In this document: positions 55,280 through 63,866 of the stretch, in pieces
Layout: every line of letters begins with the position of its first letter
Numbering within the stretch: position 1 is the first letter of the stretch
From: Sphingobium herbicidovorans
GTDB lineage: Bacteria; Pseudomonadota; Alphaproteobacteria; Sphingomonadales; Sphingomonadaceae
Length of the DNA: 64,000 nucleotides
Assembly (NCBI RefSeq): GCF_002080435.1
Contig: NZ_CP020538.1
Location: 2,227,501-2,291,500 of the forward strand
Direction: 5' to 3'
The notes under the pieces: generated by a model
The model's input: the letters and a program-made list of their open reading frames with translations, nothing else
Database searches by the model: none
Told to the model about the DNA's origin: nothing
Translations under genes and position numbers: made by a program

Positions 55280-56230
55280 GTGGGGGAAGCAAAACGCAGA
55301 AGGGAGGCCGTCCTCCAAGCACCATGCCCGTGCGGCTCAATCAAGATTGCGCTGGAGTGTTGCTTTGACGGTCGAAACTGGCACCGACCATCAGCATCAC
55401 TCGGCCTTCGCGATCTGTCAGCGGCGGAGACAGTCGAGCGCTGTTATATGCGTGAACTCGGTTCGTGCGTGTCGCCGATATCAGGCGAGCATCTAATCTC
55501 GGAATCCGTTATTGAAGTTCTCAAAGGAGATGGAGGCTTTTCTATCTCCGGAGTGCCTTGGCTCGCCAAGGGCGAGGAGAAAATCCTCAGCAAGAAAAGT
55601 CTGCGCGCTAATTGCCTGTGCACGAAACACAACAGCGTGCTGAGTCCTATCGACAATGCAGCGAAACATCTCTTTCGCTGCCTAAAAGTCTTCCTCGAAG
55701 GTGATGCTGGCCAGCCGCGTCATGCGCTAGTATCGGGCCACGATATAGAACGGTGGCTGCTGAAAACCGCTAAGGCGCTCGCGGTGTCTGGTAACTTAGT
55801 GCGCGACGACAAACGCCTCTCGGGCGCGTTCGCGAAAGATGTGTCGCTGGTCGCTATGCTCGATGACCCCACAGCCTGGCCTGAGGGCGCTGGGCTTTAC
55901 TGTATGATGAATGAGGGCGATCTGATGGTAAACCATTCTCGGTTCCAGCTTGTTCCTTGGGTCGAAACAGCTGAGGACGGAGATGAGATCGTCGCGGTCC
56001 AAGTAAGCGTCCTCGGTTTCATTTTCGTACTGCTCCTCGAGCAAGTGGACGATGAAAAATACCCACTCTTAGCAAGGGCCCAATATCGGCCCGGGCGCAT
56101 AGAAATTCAGCATCCTAAATCGGTGAGCTGGGTGACGATAAGTTGGGAGGACAACGCCTTTCACGCGACGCTAAAGGTCCAACATGTTAAGCAAGTGGCG
56201 GCCGATGACGGCAGCACAAAGACAGGTTAA
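55280..56230 (+). CDS. SEC-C motif protein with HNH-like zinc region
   Basis: The 316-residue product starts with GTG behind GAGGAGGCAAT. The N-terminus has a SEC-C zinc motif, CPCGSIKIALECC (about 16-28). A treble-clef-like region follows: C-x7-C, SGEHLISESV near 70, then LCTKHNSVLSPID near 112. The EH and CxxHN spacing recalls HNH endonucleases. The rest is unfamiliar. The base composition is lower in GC than sdhA or motB. Its site, where sdhB would be expected, suggests insertion of a mobile or defence-type gene. Confidence 0.6.
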   Translation: MGEAKRRREAVLQAPCPCGSIKIALECCFDGRNWHRPSASLGLRDLSAAETVERCYMRELGSCVSPISGEHLISESVIEVLKGDGGFSISGVPWLAKGEEKILSKKSLRANCLCTKHNSVLSPIDNAAKHLFRCLKVFLEGDAGQPRHALVSGHDIERWLLKTAKALAVSGNLVRDDKRLSGAFAKDVSLVAMLDDPTAWPEGAGLYCMMNEGDLMVNHSRFQLVPWVETAEDGDEIVAVQVSVLGFIFVLLLEQVDDEKYPLLARAQYRPGRIEIQHPKSVSWVTISWEDNAFHATLKVQHVKQVAADDGSTKTG

Positions 56231-56440
56231 AATTTATTGCAACCAGCGGCGACTGGTTGAGAGCGGACGTCCGCTTTCTAGCCTATGAGGATGCAATTTG
56301 GGCGTCTGAAAGAGGCGCTCTGCGGCCTTCAACATGTTCATGTAAGCTGTTTCGCGAGCGGGCTCTGAAACCCTCGCCGCAACCCGCCCTTTTCCTCATT
56401 CCCGCGAGCGCTGGCGTCTCAAGCGGCAAGGCATCGCGAT

Positions 56441-56469
56441 GAGATCCCAGCTTTCGCTGGGATGACGGA
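56441..56469. repeat. 29-base dispersed hairpin repeat, copy 2
   Basis: This is identical to 39605-39633, with ATCCCAGC-TTTC-GCTGGGAT as its core. It lies in the 286-base gap between the SEC-C gene and motB, in which I see no other feature. Confidence 0.8.
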
Positions 56470-56516
56470 AGGGGTGGGAGGGCGGTGGGGCGTTGTTTGT
56501 CGCTCCAGCCAACCGA

Positions 56517-57578
56517 TCAGTGCTTGCCCGGCTTGCTCGATGTGCCTGCCGCCGATGGGTTGAGCAGTTGGACGCCTGTCGGCAATCCGGTGCCGCCCAT
56601 GTCGATTTTCTTCGCTTCGGTGCGGGCGACGGTCATCGGGTTGTCGCGTTCGCGGATCGCGGCTTTGGTTTCCGCGTCCATGCCTTCTTCGTCGGCGTTG
56701 CCGCTGTCATTGCCGCCCTGCGTCCAGCCAAGGATCACCGACATGCGGCGGTTGCGCGGGTCGTAGGCGTCGCCCTTGGCAAAGGGTTCGCGGTCGGCGA
56801 CGCCTTCGATCCGGGCGAAGCGGTCGTTGCCGATGCCGTTGCTGGCCAGCGCCTTGCGCGTGGCTTCGGCGCGGGCGGAGGAGAGCATCCAGTTGTTCAT
56901 CGTCTGCCCGGCGCTGTAGGGCAGGCCATCGGTATGGCCGCGCACGATCAGCGGGTTGGGCATGGTCTTGATGACGCCCGCGACTTCGCTGACCAGCGCC
57001 TGCGCCTGGGGCAGCAGCCGGTCGGTGCCCATGGCGAACATGGCGAAATCCGATTCGTCGATCAGGTCGATGCGCAGCCCTTCGCGGGTCATGGAAAAGC
57101 GGATATTCTTGTGCAGCCTGGCGATCCCGGCCTTTTTGGCCATGCGCGCTTCCAGCTCTTTCTTGATCTGTTCGAACTTGGCCCGGTCGGCGGCGCGGGT
57201 GGCCTTGCCGCCCTGATCCTTCGTGCCGGACGCGTCGCGCGGGATGGTGATGGCCAGATTGCCCTGACCGCCGGTGGTCGGGTAATTTTCCTTGCTGACC
57301 ATGGAGTCGCCGCCGAACAGGCCGGTGGAGCCAGCCGACGCCATCTTCAGTTCGACCAGCGTCGGCGTGAAATAGTCGGCCAGGCCCTTGCGCTGCTTTT
57401 CCGTGGTCGCGCCGAGCAGCCACATGAGCAGGAAGAAGGCCATCATGGCCGTCACGAAGTCGGCATAGGCGACTTTCCACGCGCCGCCATGATGGCCGCC
57501 ATGACCATCGACGATGATCTTCTTGACGATGATCGGCCGCGGTTCGGGCTCGTTCGCGCCGCGCTTCTTTTCCGCCAT
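56517..57578 (-). CDS. motB: flagellar motor stator protein MotB
   Basis: The 353-residue protein has one membrane span after a basic, histidine-rich start: KVAYADFVTAMMAFFLLMWL, where the aspartate is the proton-binding residue. A periplasmic linker leads to an OmpA-like peptidoglycan-binding domain with VRGHTDGLPYS, ARAEATRKAL and DPRNRRMSVIL. It pairs with MotA, whose gene ends three bases upstream. The C-terminus is proline/serine rich. Confidence 0.94.
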   Translation of the reverse strand: MAEKKRGANEPEPRPIIVKKIIVDGHGGHHGGAWKVAYADFVTAMMAFFLLMWLLGATTEKQRKGLADYFTPTLVELKMASAGSTGLFGGDSMVSKENYPTTGGQGNLAITIPRDASGTKDQGGKATRAADRAKFEQIKKELEARMAKKAGIARLHKNIRFSMTREGLRIDLIDESDFAMFAMGTDRLLPQAQALVSEVAGVIKTMPNPLIVRGHTDGLPYSAGQTMNNWMLSSARAEATRKALASNGIGNDRFARIEGVADREPFAKGDAYDPRNRRMSVILGWTQGGNDSGNADEEGMDAETKAAIRERDNPMTVARTEAKKIDMGGTGLPTGVQLLNPSAAGTSSKPGKH

Positions 57579-57581
57579 GGG

Positions 57582-58445
57582 TTATTTGCCCCGCATGCCG
57601 TCGAACACCTCGGCGAAGGCCGGCTGGTTCGCGTGGGTCAGGCTGGAGCGCGCGGCTTCGATGACCAGCGGTTGCGGGTGGCCGTGCAGCGATGCGATGA
57701 TGATCTGCTTGACGACATGATACATGGCGCCATCCGCTTCGATCACCGAGCGGCAGCGATTGGCGAAGGGGCCGACCATGCCATAGGCGAGCAGAACGCC
57801 GAGGAAGGTGCCGACGAGCGCCGAACCGATCATGCCGCCCAGGATCGCGGGAGGCTGATCGATGGATCCCATGGTCTTGACCACGCCCAGAACCGCCGCG
57901 ACGATGCCGAGCGCGGGGAGGGCGTCCGCCAAGCCCTGGAGGTTGTCGGCGGGTTTCAGCGATTCATGATGGTGCGTCTTGAGCGCGTTATCCATGACCT
58001 CTTCCACCGCATGCGGATCGAGCGTGCCGGAGGATACGACGACCAGCCGCAGCGTGTCGCTCATCAGGTGGATCAGCGTCTTGTCGGCCATCAGGCGCGG
58101 ATATTCGGAAAAGATGGTGGAGCTTGCCGGATCCTCGATATGCGGTTCCAGCGCGACCGGCCCTTCGACCCGCAGCGTCTTCATGAGGCGCGAGACGAGG
58201 AAGATGCAGTCGAGAAAATCCTGCTTTTTATATTTGGGGCCCTTGAACACCTTGCCCAGGCCGCCGCCCAGCGCTTTCAGGTCCGCGCCCGAATTGCCGA
58301 TGATGAGCGCGCCGACAGCCGCGCCGCCGATAATCAGCATTTCATGCGGCAGGGCGTGGAGAACGGGGCCAATGTCGCCGCCCGTGAAGATGAAGCCGCC
58401 GAAAACCATGGCGAGCAGCACGACGAGGCCAATGACTGCGAACAT
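57582..58445 (-). CDS. motA: flagellar motor stator protein MotA
   Basis: The 287-residue protein has four hydrophobic segments, two at the N-terminus (about 2-20 and 34-52) and two late ones. The torque loop between them carries charged residues. It shows LPALGIVAAVLGVVKTMGSI and GSALVGTFLGVLLAYG. AGGGG before the ATG at 58445 decides the start over an upstream extension to 58493. It forms the proton channel with MotB. Confidence 0.94.
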   Translation of the reverse strand: MFAVIGLVVLLAMVFGGFIFTGGDIGPVLHALPHEMLIIGGAAVGALIIGNSGADLKALGGGLGKVFKGPKYKKQDFLDCIFLVSRLMKTLRVEGPVALEPHIEDPASSTIFSEYPRLMADKTLIHLMSDTLRLVVVSSGTLDPHAVEEVMDNALKTHHHESLKPADNLQGLADALPALGIVAAVLGVVKTMGSIDQPPAILGGMIGSALVGTFLGVLLAYGMVGPFANRCRSVIEADGAMYHVVKQIIIASLHGHPQPLVIEAARSSLTHANQPAFAEVFDGMRGK

Positions 58446-58615
58446 GAATACCCCTGAAAATTCCGCCCGTGGGCTTTCATCCGACAGCGCCAACGCGGCG
58501 CTTTCATCAGATGGTTAATGCACAATGGTTAGCGCGAGGTTTAGGACGACGGGTTTTTGTTCCATTTTGCGTCTTTTGCCCGTTGCAGATCATGATCGAG
58601 GAGCGGTGAAGGCGC

Positions 58616-59461
58616 TTATCGGATCAGGTCGAACAGAGTCTGCTGATTGATCCGCGCAAAGGCCGACTGGGCCGCTTCGAGCTGGAGCAGCTTGCTCTTC
58701 ACAGACGAGATGACTTCGGCAAGGTCGGTCGATTCCAGGCCCTGGCGACGTTCGGCCAGGTCAAGATCGACGTTCGTCAGCCGTTCCCCGATCACGTCGA
58801 GCCGGTCGCCGCGCACGCCCTGCTTTGCCTGTTCGATGGAGATATGGGCTTGCCCGACCTTGATGGTGTTGAGCGCCGTGACAAGATCTGCGTCCGTGCC
58901 GTTCTGAACGGCGGTGATGGCCTGACCCAGAATATCGTCGAGGGACATGGGCGTCCCGCTGACGTCGATCCCTTCAGACACTTCCTGACGGGTGCCGACG
59001 ACGGAAAGGTTGAGGCTGCGGCTTACCGGCACCAGCACGCTTTGCGTGTCGTCGAACACCGGCACGCCCTGATAATCCTGCTGGTTCAGCAGTGACGCGA
59101 CGCTGGTGCGGATGGTGTTCAGCTCTTCGAGAAAGGCCGCGCGGCCGGTGTCGTTGAGCGAGCCGCTGCGCGTCGATGTGACGATTTCCTGCGCGCGGAT
59201 CAACAGGCTGTTGATTTCCTGCAGATTGGCTTCGGCATTGGCCGCGCGGCTTATCCCATAGCTGACATTGGCCTGCCAGGCGGACTGCTGGGCTTGCGCC
59301 TTGCCGATTTCCGACACCTGCACCCATGCGAGCGCGTCGTCGGACGGCTTGTTGAGCGTGATGCCGGTCGAAATGGCTGTCTGCCCTTCGATGATGCCTT
59401 GCGAAAGCTGTTGCTGCCGACGGATTTCGGCGATCAGCGTCTTGTTTGTGATGCCTACCAT
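58616..59461 (-). CDS. flgL: flagellar hook-associated protein FlgL (HAP3)
   Basis: The 281-residue flagellin-like protein has conserved terminal helices (LNKPSDDALAWVQVSEI near the N-terminus, AQSAFARINQQTLFDLI at the end). It has a shorter middle than flagellin. As the last gene of the flg block after flgK it is assigned to the hook-filament junction. Confidence 0.88.
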   Translation of the reverse strand: MVGITNKTLIAEIRRQQQLSQGIIEGQTAISTGITLNKPSDDALAWVQVSEIGKAQAQQSAWQANVSYGISRAANAEANLQEINSLLIRAQEIVTSTRSGSLNDTGRAAFLEELNTIRTSVASLLNQQDYQGVPVFDDTQSVLVPVSRSLNLSVVGTRQEVSEGIDVSGTPMSLDDILGQAITAVQNGTDADLVTALNTIKVGQAHISIEQAKQGVRGDRLDVIGERLTNVDLDLAERRQGLESTDLAEVISSVKSKLLQLEAAQSAFARINQQTLFDLIR

Positions 59462-59475
59462 GGGTCAGCCCTTTT

Positions 59476-60813
59476 TCAGATGATCCGCAAAATTGCGTCG
59501 ACGGTTTCCTTGGCGATCTGCAATATTTTCGCCGAGCCGGAATAAGCCTGCTGCAAGCGGAGAAGCTCTGCCGCTTCCATGTCGAGATCGACGCCGCTCA
59601 CCGCTTCGCGGGCGGCGATCGCCTGGTCGCTGCGGCCCTGCGCGGTGGTCTGTTCCGCCTTTACCGACGACAGGAGATTGGCCTGGGTGGCGATGAGCGC
59701 GGTCCAGCCCTGTTCGACGCTGCCATTGCCCCGCAAGGTGGCGGATACGGTGAGCAAATTGCCGTTGAGCGTGCCATCGGACGATTTCGTCGCCAGCGCC
59801 GCTGGGTCGGTGATAAGCGCGGTTACGCTGGCCGCGCCGCCGCCATAGGACAGCAGCGCCGCGCCAGCAGCGCCAGCGTCGGTGACGCCCTGCGCATGCC
59901 AGGCGTTCATGTCGGTGACGAACTGCTGCGCCAGCGTGTCGAGGCTCGCGCGGCGCTCCATCGTGATCGATGCAGCGGAAAACAGGCCGCCCAGCGTGCC
60001 GCTGGCAGGTGCGGTCAGCGCGGCGCCGCCGCTGGTGGCGAGAGCAAGGGTGCCATCGGCGTTCACGGTCAGCGCGACCGGCGTGGCGGCATTGCCCTGA
60101 ACCAGCGTCTGGCCGTTGTAGCTGATCTGCGCCTGATCGCGCGCGCCGAAGCTGATATCGACGTTGAGATTGGACGAGAGCGTATTGAGCGCGGCGTCGC
60201 GGCTGTCGAGCAACTGGGCATAGGCGGAAGTGCCCGGCTGCGATCGCAGCAGGCTGTTGTTGATTTCCGAAAGCTGCGCGAGCGAGCGGTTGATGGTGGT
60301 GACCGACGCTTCGGCTTCCGTCGCGATGCCGGTGGAAATCTGGGTGAGGTCGGCGTCGGTGCGTTGGAACGCTTCGGCGACGCGGCTGATGCTGTCCAGC
60401 GTGGTCACGCGGAGCGACCGGTCGCTGGGGCTGGCGGCCAGCTTGTCGATATTCTGGAACATGCCGGTCATCAGCTTGCCGATGCCAGTGTCGGTATCGT
60501 TCAGCGCCCCTTCGATGTCGGTCATCCAGCGCAGGCGCGCCGTCGAACTGGTGAGCGCCGTGCCGGTCTGGCGGACTGCGGCGTCCAGATAGGGGTCGGC
60601 AGCGCGGGCGACGCCCGACACTTCGGTCCCGCCGAAATTGGCGCGCGCAATGTAGGTGGCCATCGTCGCGGTGGACGACCCGGATTCAACGGTGGTCAGC
60701 GAACGGCGCGAATAGCCTTCGGTGCTGGCATTGGCGATATTTTCCGCAATCGCCGCCATCGCCTGCCGATAGGCCTTGGTGCCCGAAGCGCCGATGATGA
60801 AAAGATCGCTCAT
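59476..60813 (-). CDS. flgK: flagellar hook-associated protein FlgK (HAP1)
   Basis: The 445-residue protein begins with an axial-protein helix (AYRQAMAAIAENIANASTEGYSRR, with the ANASTxGY motif). It ends with SGVDLDMEAAELLRLQQAYSGSAKILQ, the family C-terminal pattern. The middle is alanine/threonine-rich. It sits at the hook-filament junction. The start overlaps the flgJ stop (ATGA). Confidence 0.93.
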   Translation of the reverse strand: MSDLFIIGASGTKAYRQAMAAIAENIANASTEGYSRRSLTTVESGSSTATMATYIARANFGGTEVSGVARAADPYLDAAVRQTGTALTSSTARLRWMTDIEGALNDTDTGIGKLMTGMFQNIDKLAASPSDRSLRVTTLDSISRVAEAFQRTDADLTQISTGIATEAEASVTTINRSLAQLSEINNSLLRSQPGTSAYAQLLDSRDAALNTLSSNLNVDISFGARDQAQISYNGQTLVQGNAATPVALTVNADGTLALATSGGAALTAPASGTLGGLFSAASITMERRASLDTLAQQFVTDMNAWHAQGVTDAGAAGAALLSYGGGAASVTALITDPAALATKSSDGTLNGNLLTVSATLRGNGSVEQGWTALIATQANLLSSVKAEQTTAQGRSDQAIAAREAVSGVDLDMEAAELLRLQQAYSGSAKILQIAKETVDAILRII

Positions 60814-61124
60814 GCGCCCTTGCCCGGCGTGGGCGCGGCGGGCGTTACTGGCGTGCGGCTGTCATATTGGCGCAGCAGCATTTCCGCGATGCCCAGCGCG
60901 CCCTTCTCGGCCATCGTGTCGGCGGTGCGGGCGTCGGACATATCGCGAAACTGCTCGGTCGCGCTGGAATCAAAGATGCCTTCGCCACCGCCGGACTGAC
61001 GCATGGTGCCGATCATCTGACGCAGGAAGATGGCCTCGAACTGCTTCGCGACCTTTTCCAGCTGCGCCTTTTCGGGCGATGCGGTGGGCTGCGCCCCTGT
61101 GGAAACCGAGCTTATCTGCATCAC
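60810..61124 (-). CDS. flgJ: FlgJ-type rod-binding protein, short form
   Basis: The 104-residue protein corresponds only to the rod-binding N-terminal domain of FlgJ (KQFEAIFLRQMIGTMRQSG). The muramidase domain is absent, as usual in alphaproteobacteria. It helps rod assembly in the periplasm. It overlaps flgI and flgK by four bases each, consistent with one operon. Confidence 0.88.
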   Translation of the reverse strand: MMQISSVSTGAQPTASPEKAQLEKVAKQFEAIFLRQMIGTMRQSGGGEGIFDSSATEQFRDMSDARTADTMAEKGALGIAEMLLRQYDSRTPVTPAAPTPGKGA

Positions 61125-62248
61125 AACACCACCAGTTCAGCCTTCATCGCGCCCGCCTGTTTCAAGGCTTCGAGGATCGCGACCATGTCAGCGGGAGAAG
61201 CCCCGATGGCGTTGACCGCCTTCACTATATCGGTCAGCGACGCCCCACCTTTAAAATTGACCATCGGTTTCTTTTCCTGGTCGATGGAAATCGAGCTGGA
61301 AGGCTCCATGGCGGTCTGGCCGCGCGAAAAGGGCGCGGGCTGGACGATGCGGGGGGATTCATTGACGCTGACGGTCAATTTTCCGTGCGCGACGGCGGCC
61401 GGATGGATCTTTACCGCGCCATTGATGACGACGGTGCCGGTGCGGGCGTTGACGATGACCTTGGCGGCCGCGTCGGCGGGCTTGATCTCTATATTCTCGA
61501 TCATGCCCATCATCATGATGCGGTCGGTCGCGCCGGGGGCCGCAGCGATGTTCACCGATACTGCGTCGGTGGCCTGGGCGCGCTGGTCGCCGAAAGTGCG
61601 GTTGATGCCGTCCGCGACGCGAAGTGCGGTCGTGAGGTCCGCTTCGGCGAGGTTGAAGGTCAGCGTCGGCGCGGTGTCGAAGCCGGTCGCGACCGCGCGC
61701 TCGACCGTCGCGCCGCCGGGAATGCGGCCAGCCGAAGGGATGTTCACCGAAACCTGGCTGCCGTCCGCGCCGGACACGCCAAGGCCGCCGACGGCGAGGT
61801 TGCCCTGCGCCATGGCGTAGATTTCATTATCCGCGCCGCGCAGGGGCGTCATGATGAGCGTGCCGCCGCGCAGCGACTTTGCCTTGCCGAGCGCGGAGAC
61901 GGTGACGTCCAGGCGCTGGCCGGGTTTGGAAAAGGCGGGAAGGTCGGCCGTCACCAGCACGGCGGCGGCGTTCTTGAGCGCGGGGTTGATGCCCTGCGGC
62001 AACGTCAGGCCGAAGCGCGCGACAACGCCCTTCATGCCCTGCGTCGCATAATCCAGGCTGTCGTCGCCCGTGCCCGCGAGGCCTACGACCAGGCCGTAGC
62101 CGGTCAGCTGGTTGGGACGGACGCCCTGGAAAGTGCCGAGATCCTTGATCCGTTCGGCGTGCGCCGGAACGGTGATCAGGCTGGCGACCGTAAGGCCGAC
62201 CAGCACCAGGACATATTGCAGCAAGCGGGTCATGAAGGCGCGCTCCAT
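61121..62248 (-). CDS. flgI: flagellar P-ring protein
   Basis: The 375-residue protein has a cleavable signal (LLQYVLVLVGLTVASLITVPAHA). Then come RIKDLGTFQGVRPNQLTGYGLVVGLAGTGD and KNAAAVLVTADLPAFSKPGQ, clear P-ring sequences. It forms the periplasmic ring around the rod. The ATG at 62248 shares a base with the flgH stop; an internal ATG at 62233 gives a more usual signal peptide length. Confidence 0.96.
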   Translation of the reverse strand: MERAFMTRLLQYVLVLVGLTVASLITVPAHAERIKDLGTFQGVRPNQLTGYGLVVGLAGTGDDSLDYATQGMKGVVARFGLTLPQGINPALKNAAAVLVTADLPAFSKPGQRLDVTVSALGKAKSLRGGTLIMTPLRGADNEIYAMAQGNLAVGGLGVSGADGSQVSVNIPSAGRIPGGATVERAVATGFDTAPTLTFNLAEADLTTALRVADGINRTFGDQRAQATDAVSVNIAAAPGATDRIMMMGMIENIEIKPADAAAKVIVNARTGTVVINGAVKIHPAAVAHGKLTVSVNESPRIVQPAPFSRGQTAMEPSSSISIDQEKKPMVNFKGGASLTDIVKAVNAIGASPADMVAILEALKQAGAMKAELVVL

Positions 62249-63012
62249 CAGAAGGGGCTGATCATCGAGAAGAAGCGCTGCAGCCAGCCCTGGCGGCTTG
62301 CGCGGGCGATTTCGCCCTTGCCGGTGTAAATGATCTTGGCGTCGGCGACGCGGGTCGATGCGATGCGATTGTCCGGGCTGATATCGGCCTGACGGACAAG
62401 GCCGCTGATCTGGATATATTCGTCGCCGCGGTTGAGCGTCAGCGCCTTTTCACCCTTCACCAGCATCGTGCCGTTGGGATAGACCGCCGCGATCGTGACG
62501 GTGATTTCGCCCGTCAGAGCGTTGGATTGGGTAGCCCCACCCTTGCCGGTGAAGCCCTGATCCCCGCTGGCGGCAATGTCGCTGGGGGAAAAGAGCTTGG
62601 ACAATATGCCGGTGCTGGGCGGGGTCAGGCCGATGCTGCCGCTGCGGCTGGTGTCCGCGGTGTTGCTCTTGGTCGCCTGCGTGCGTTCGATGAGGACGAT
62701 CGTTATGATGTCGCCCACGCTCTGCGCCCGCGCGCCGCTGGTGAGGGGCGTGTAGCCCATCGACGCCTGGAAGATGGAGCCGTTCGCTACGGGGGCGGCG
62801 GGGTGTGCGACGACGGTGGGGGCAAAAAATTGCCGCTCGGCATCGCGCTTTTTGCCGGCCATTGCCGGGGAGGCGGCGAGGGTGGCCGCGATCAGGAACA
62901 AGGCAGCCGTTCGTCCTGTCCGACCGAGCCGCTTGTCTCGACCGAATGTCGAAGGACGTTTGCGCGCGGGCTTCGACAAGCTCAGCCCGAACGGAGATTT
63001 GGGGTTCCGCAT
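62248..63012 (-). CDS. flgH: flagellar L-ring protein with repeat-derived N-terminus
   Basis: The 254-residue outer membrane ring protein has NGSIFQASMGYTPLTSGARA, VGDIITIVLIERTQATKSN and the C-terminal LVRQADISPDNRIASTRVADA. GAGGG lies before the ATG at 63012; a GTG at 63024 is also in frame. About 33 residues (NPKSPFGLSLSKPARKRP and on) precede the hydrophobic signal segment and match a dispersed sphingomonad repeat. The signal ends ASPAMAGKK with no lipobox cysteine, unlike the usual lipoprotein FlgH. Confidence 0.93.
   Translation of the reverse strand: MRNPKSPFGLSLSKPARKRPSTFGRDKRLGRTGRTAALFLIAATLAASPAMAGKKRDAERQFFAPTVVAHPAAPVANGSIFQASMGYTPLTSGARAQSVGDIITIVLIERTQATKSNTADTSRSGSIGLTPPSTGILSKLFSPSDIAASGDQGFTGKGGATQSNALTGEITVTIAAVYPNGTMLVKGEKALTLNRGDEYIQISGLVRQADISPDNRIASTRVADAKIIYTGKGEIARASRQGWLQRFFSMISPF
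62927..62994. repeat. dispersed palindromic repeat inside the flgH coding start
   Basis: GGGCTTCGACAAGCTCAGCC (62968-62987) with the following CGAACGG is a common sphingomonad intergenic repeat. Its core CTGAGCTTGTCGA (read on the minus strand) matches CTGAGCCTGTCGA at 10897 except for one base. It is read in frame by flgH as SPFGLSLSKP. The left part (62927-62960) carries related TCGAC/GTCGA pieces. Confidence 0.65.
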
Positions 63013-63020
63013 CGTCACCC

Positions 63021-63809
63021 TCACAGCTGCTGGTTGACGTACTGGAGCATCTCGTCGGTCGCCTTGATCATCTTGCTGTTCACCTCATAGGCGCGCTGCG
63101 TTTCGATCATGTCGACCAGTTCCTCGACCACATTGACGTTCGAGGTTTCGAGGTTGCCGGAACGGATGACGCCGCGCCCGTCAAGACCGGCAACGCCGAC
63201 CTGCGGCGTGCCGCTGGCCGCGCTTTCGGCGAGCAGGTTGCCGCCGATCGGCTGAAGGCCTGCGGGGTTCATGAAGCTCGCCAGTTCGACCTGGCCAAGC
63301 TGTGTCGGCTCAGTCTGGCCTTGCAGCGTCGCGGTGACGGTGCCGTCATTGCCGATGGTGATGCCGGTCGCGCCCTGAGGCACGGTAAGCTGCGGCACGA
63401 GCGGAAGGCCGTCGCTGGTGACGACGATCCCTTCTGCGGTCGTGCTGAAATTACCCGCGCGGGTATAGGCGAGCGTGCCGTCGGGGCGCTGGACCTGGAA
63501 GAAGCCCGAACCCTCGATGGCCATGTCCAGCGCGTTGCCGGTCTGGCTGAGCGTGCCCTGCGTGTTGATCTTGCTGGTGCCCTGCATCGAGACGCCGGAA
63601 CCCAGGTTCAGGCCGGTCGCGAACTTGTTTTCGCTGTCCGAATTCGCGCCCGCCGCGACCATCTGCTGATAGGCGAGGGTTTCGAAATCGGCGCGGTCGC
63701 GCTTGAAGCCGGTCGTGTTGACGTTCGCCAGGTTGTTGGCGATCACGCGCATCTTCGTATTCTGCGCGTCAAGGCCGGTGCGGGCGACGTGAAGGGCTGC
63801 GTTGGTCAT
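63021..63809 (-). CDS. flgG: flagellar distal rod protein FlgG
   Basis: The 262-residue axial protein begins ALHVARTGLDAQNTKMRVIANNLANVNTTGFKR-like, with the ANNLANVNTTGFK motif. It ends with VNVVEELVDMIETQRAYEVNSKMI, the FlgG/FlgE C-terminal pattern. It forms the distal rod. The gene overlaps flgH and lies downstream of flgF. No flgA is placed between flgG and flgH. Confidence 0.96.
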   Translation of the reverse strand: MTNAALHVARTGLDAQNTKMRVIANNLANVNTTGFKRDRADFETLAYQQMVAAGANSDSENKFATGLNLGSGVSMQGTSKINTQGTLSQTGNALDMAIEGSGFFQVQRPDGTLAYTRAGNFSTTAEGIVVTSDGLPLVPQLTVPQGATGITIGNDGTVTATLQGQTEPTQLGQVELASFMNPAGLQPIGGNLLAESAASGTPQVGVAGLDGRGVIRSGNLETSNVNVVEELVDMIETQRAYEVNSKMIKATDEMLQYVNQQL

Positions 63810-63866
63810 CGTCTAACTCCGTGATGCCGTTAGGCTTGCACAACGAAAAGCAAGGTTCGTGCCAAA

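Noticed and set aside
56493..58457. 654-codon open frame on the plus strand
   Set aside because: It is antisense to motA and motB, which are clearly identified; long open antisense frames are expected from GC-rich codon bias.
58494..58615. Possible sigma-28 promoter (TAAA...GCCGATAA) upstream of motA
   Set aside because: A TAAA-like element is present on the minus strand but no matching -10 at the right distance.
60810..61124. flgJ as a truncated gene lacking the muramidase domain
   Set aside because: The short, rod-binding-only form is normal in alphaproteobacteria and the gene is cleanly overlapped at both ends.
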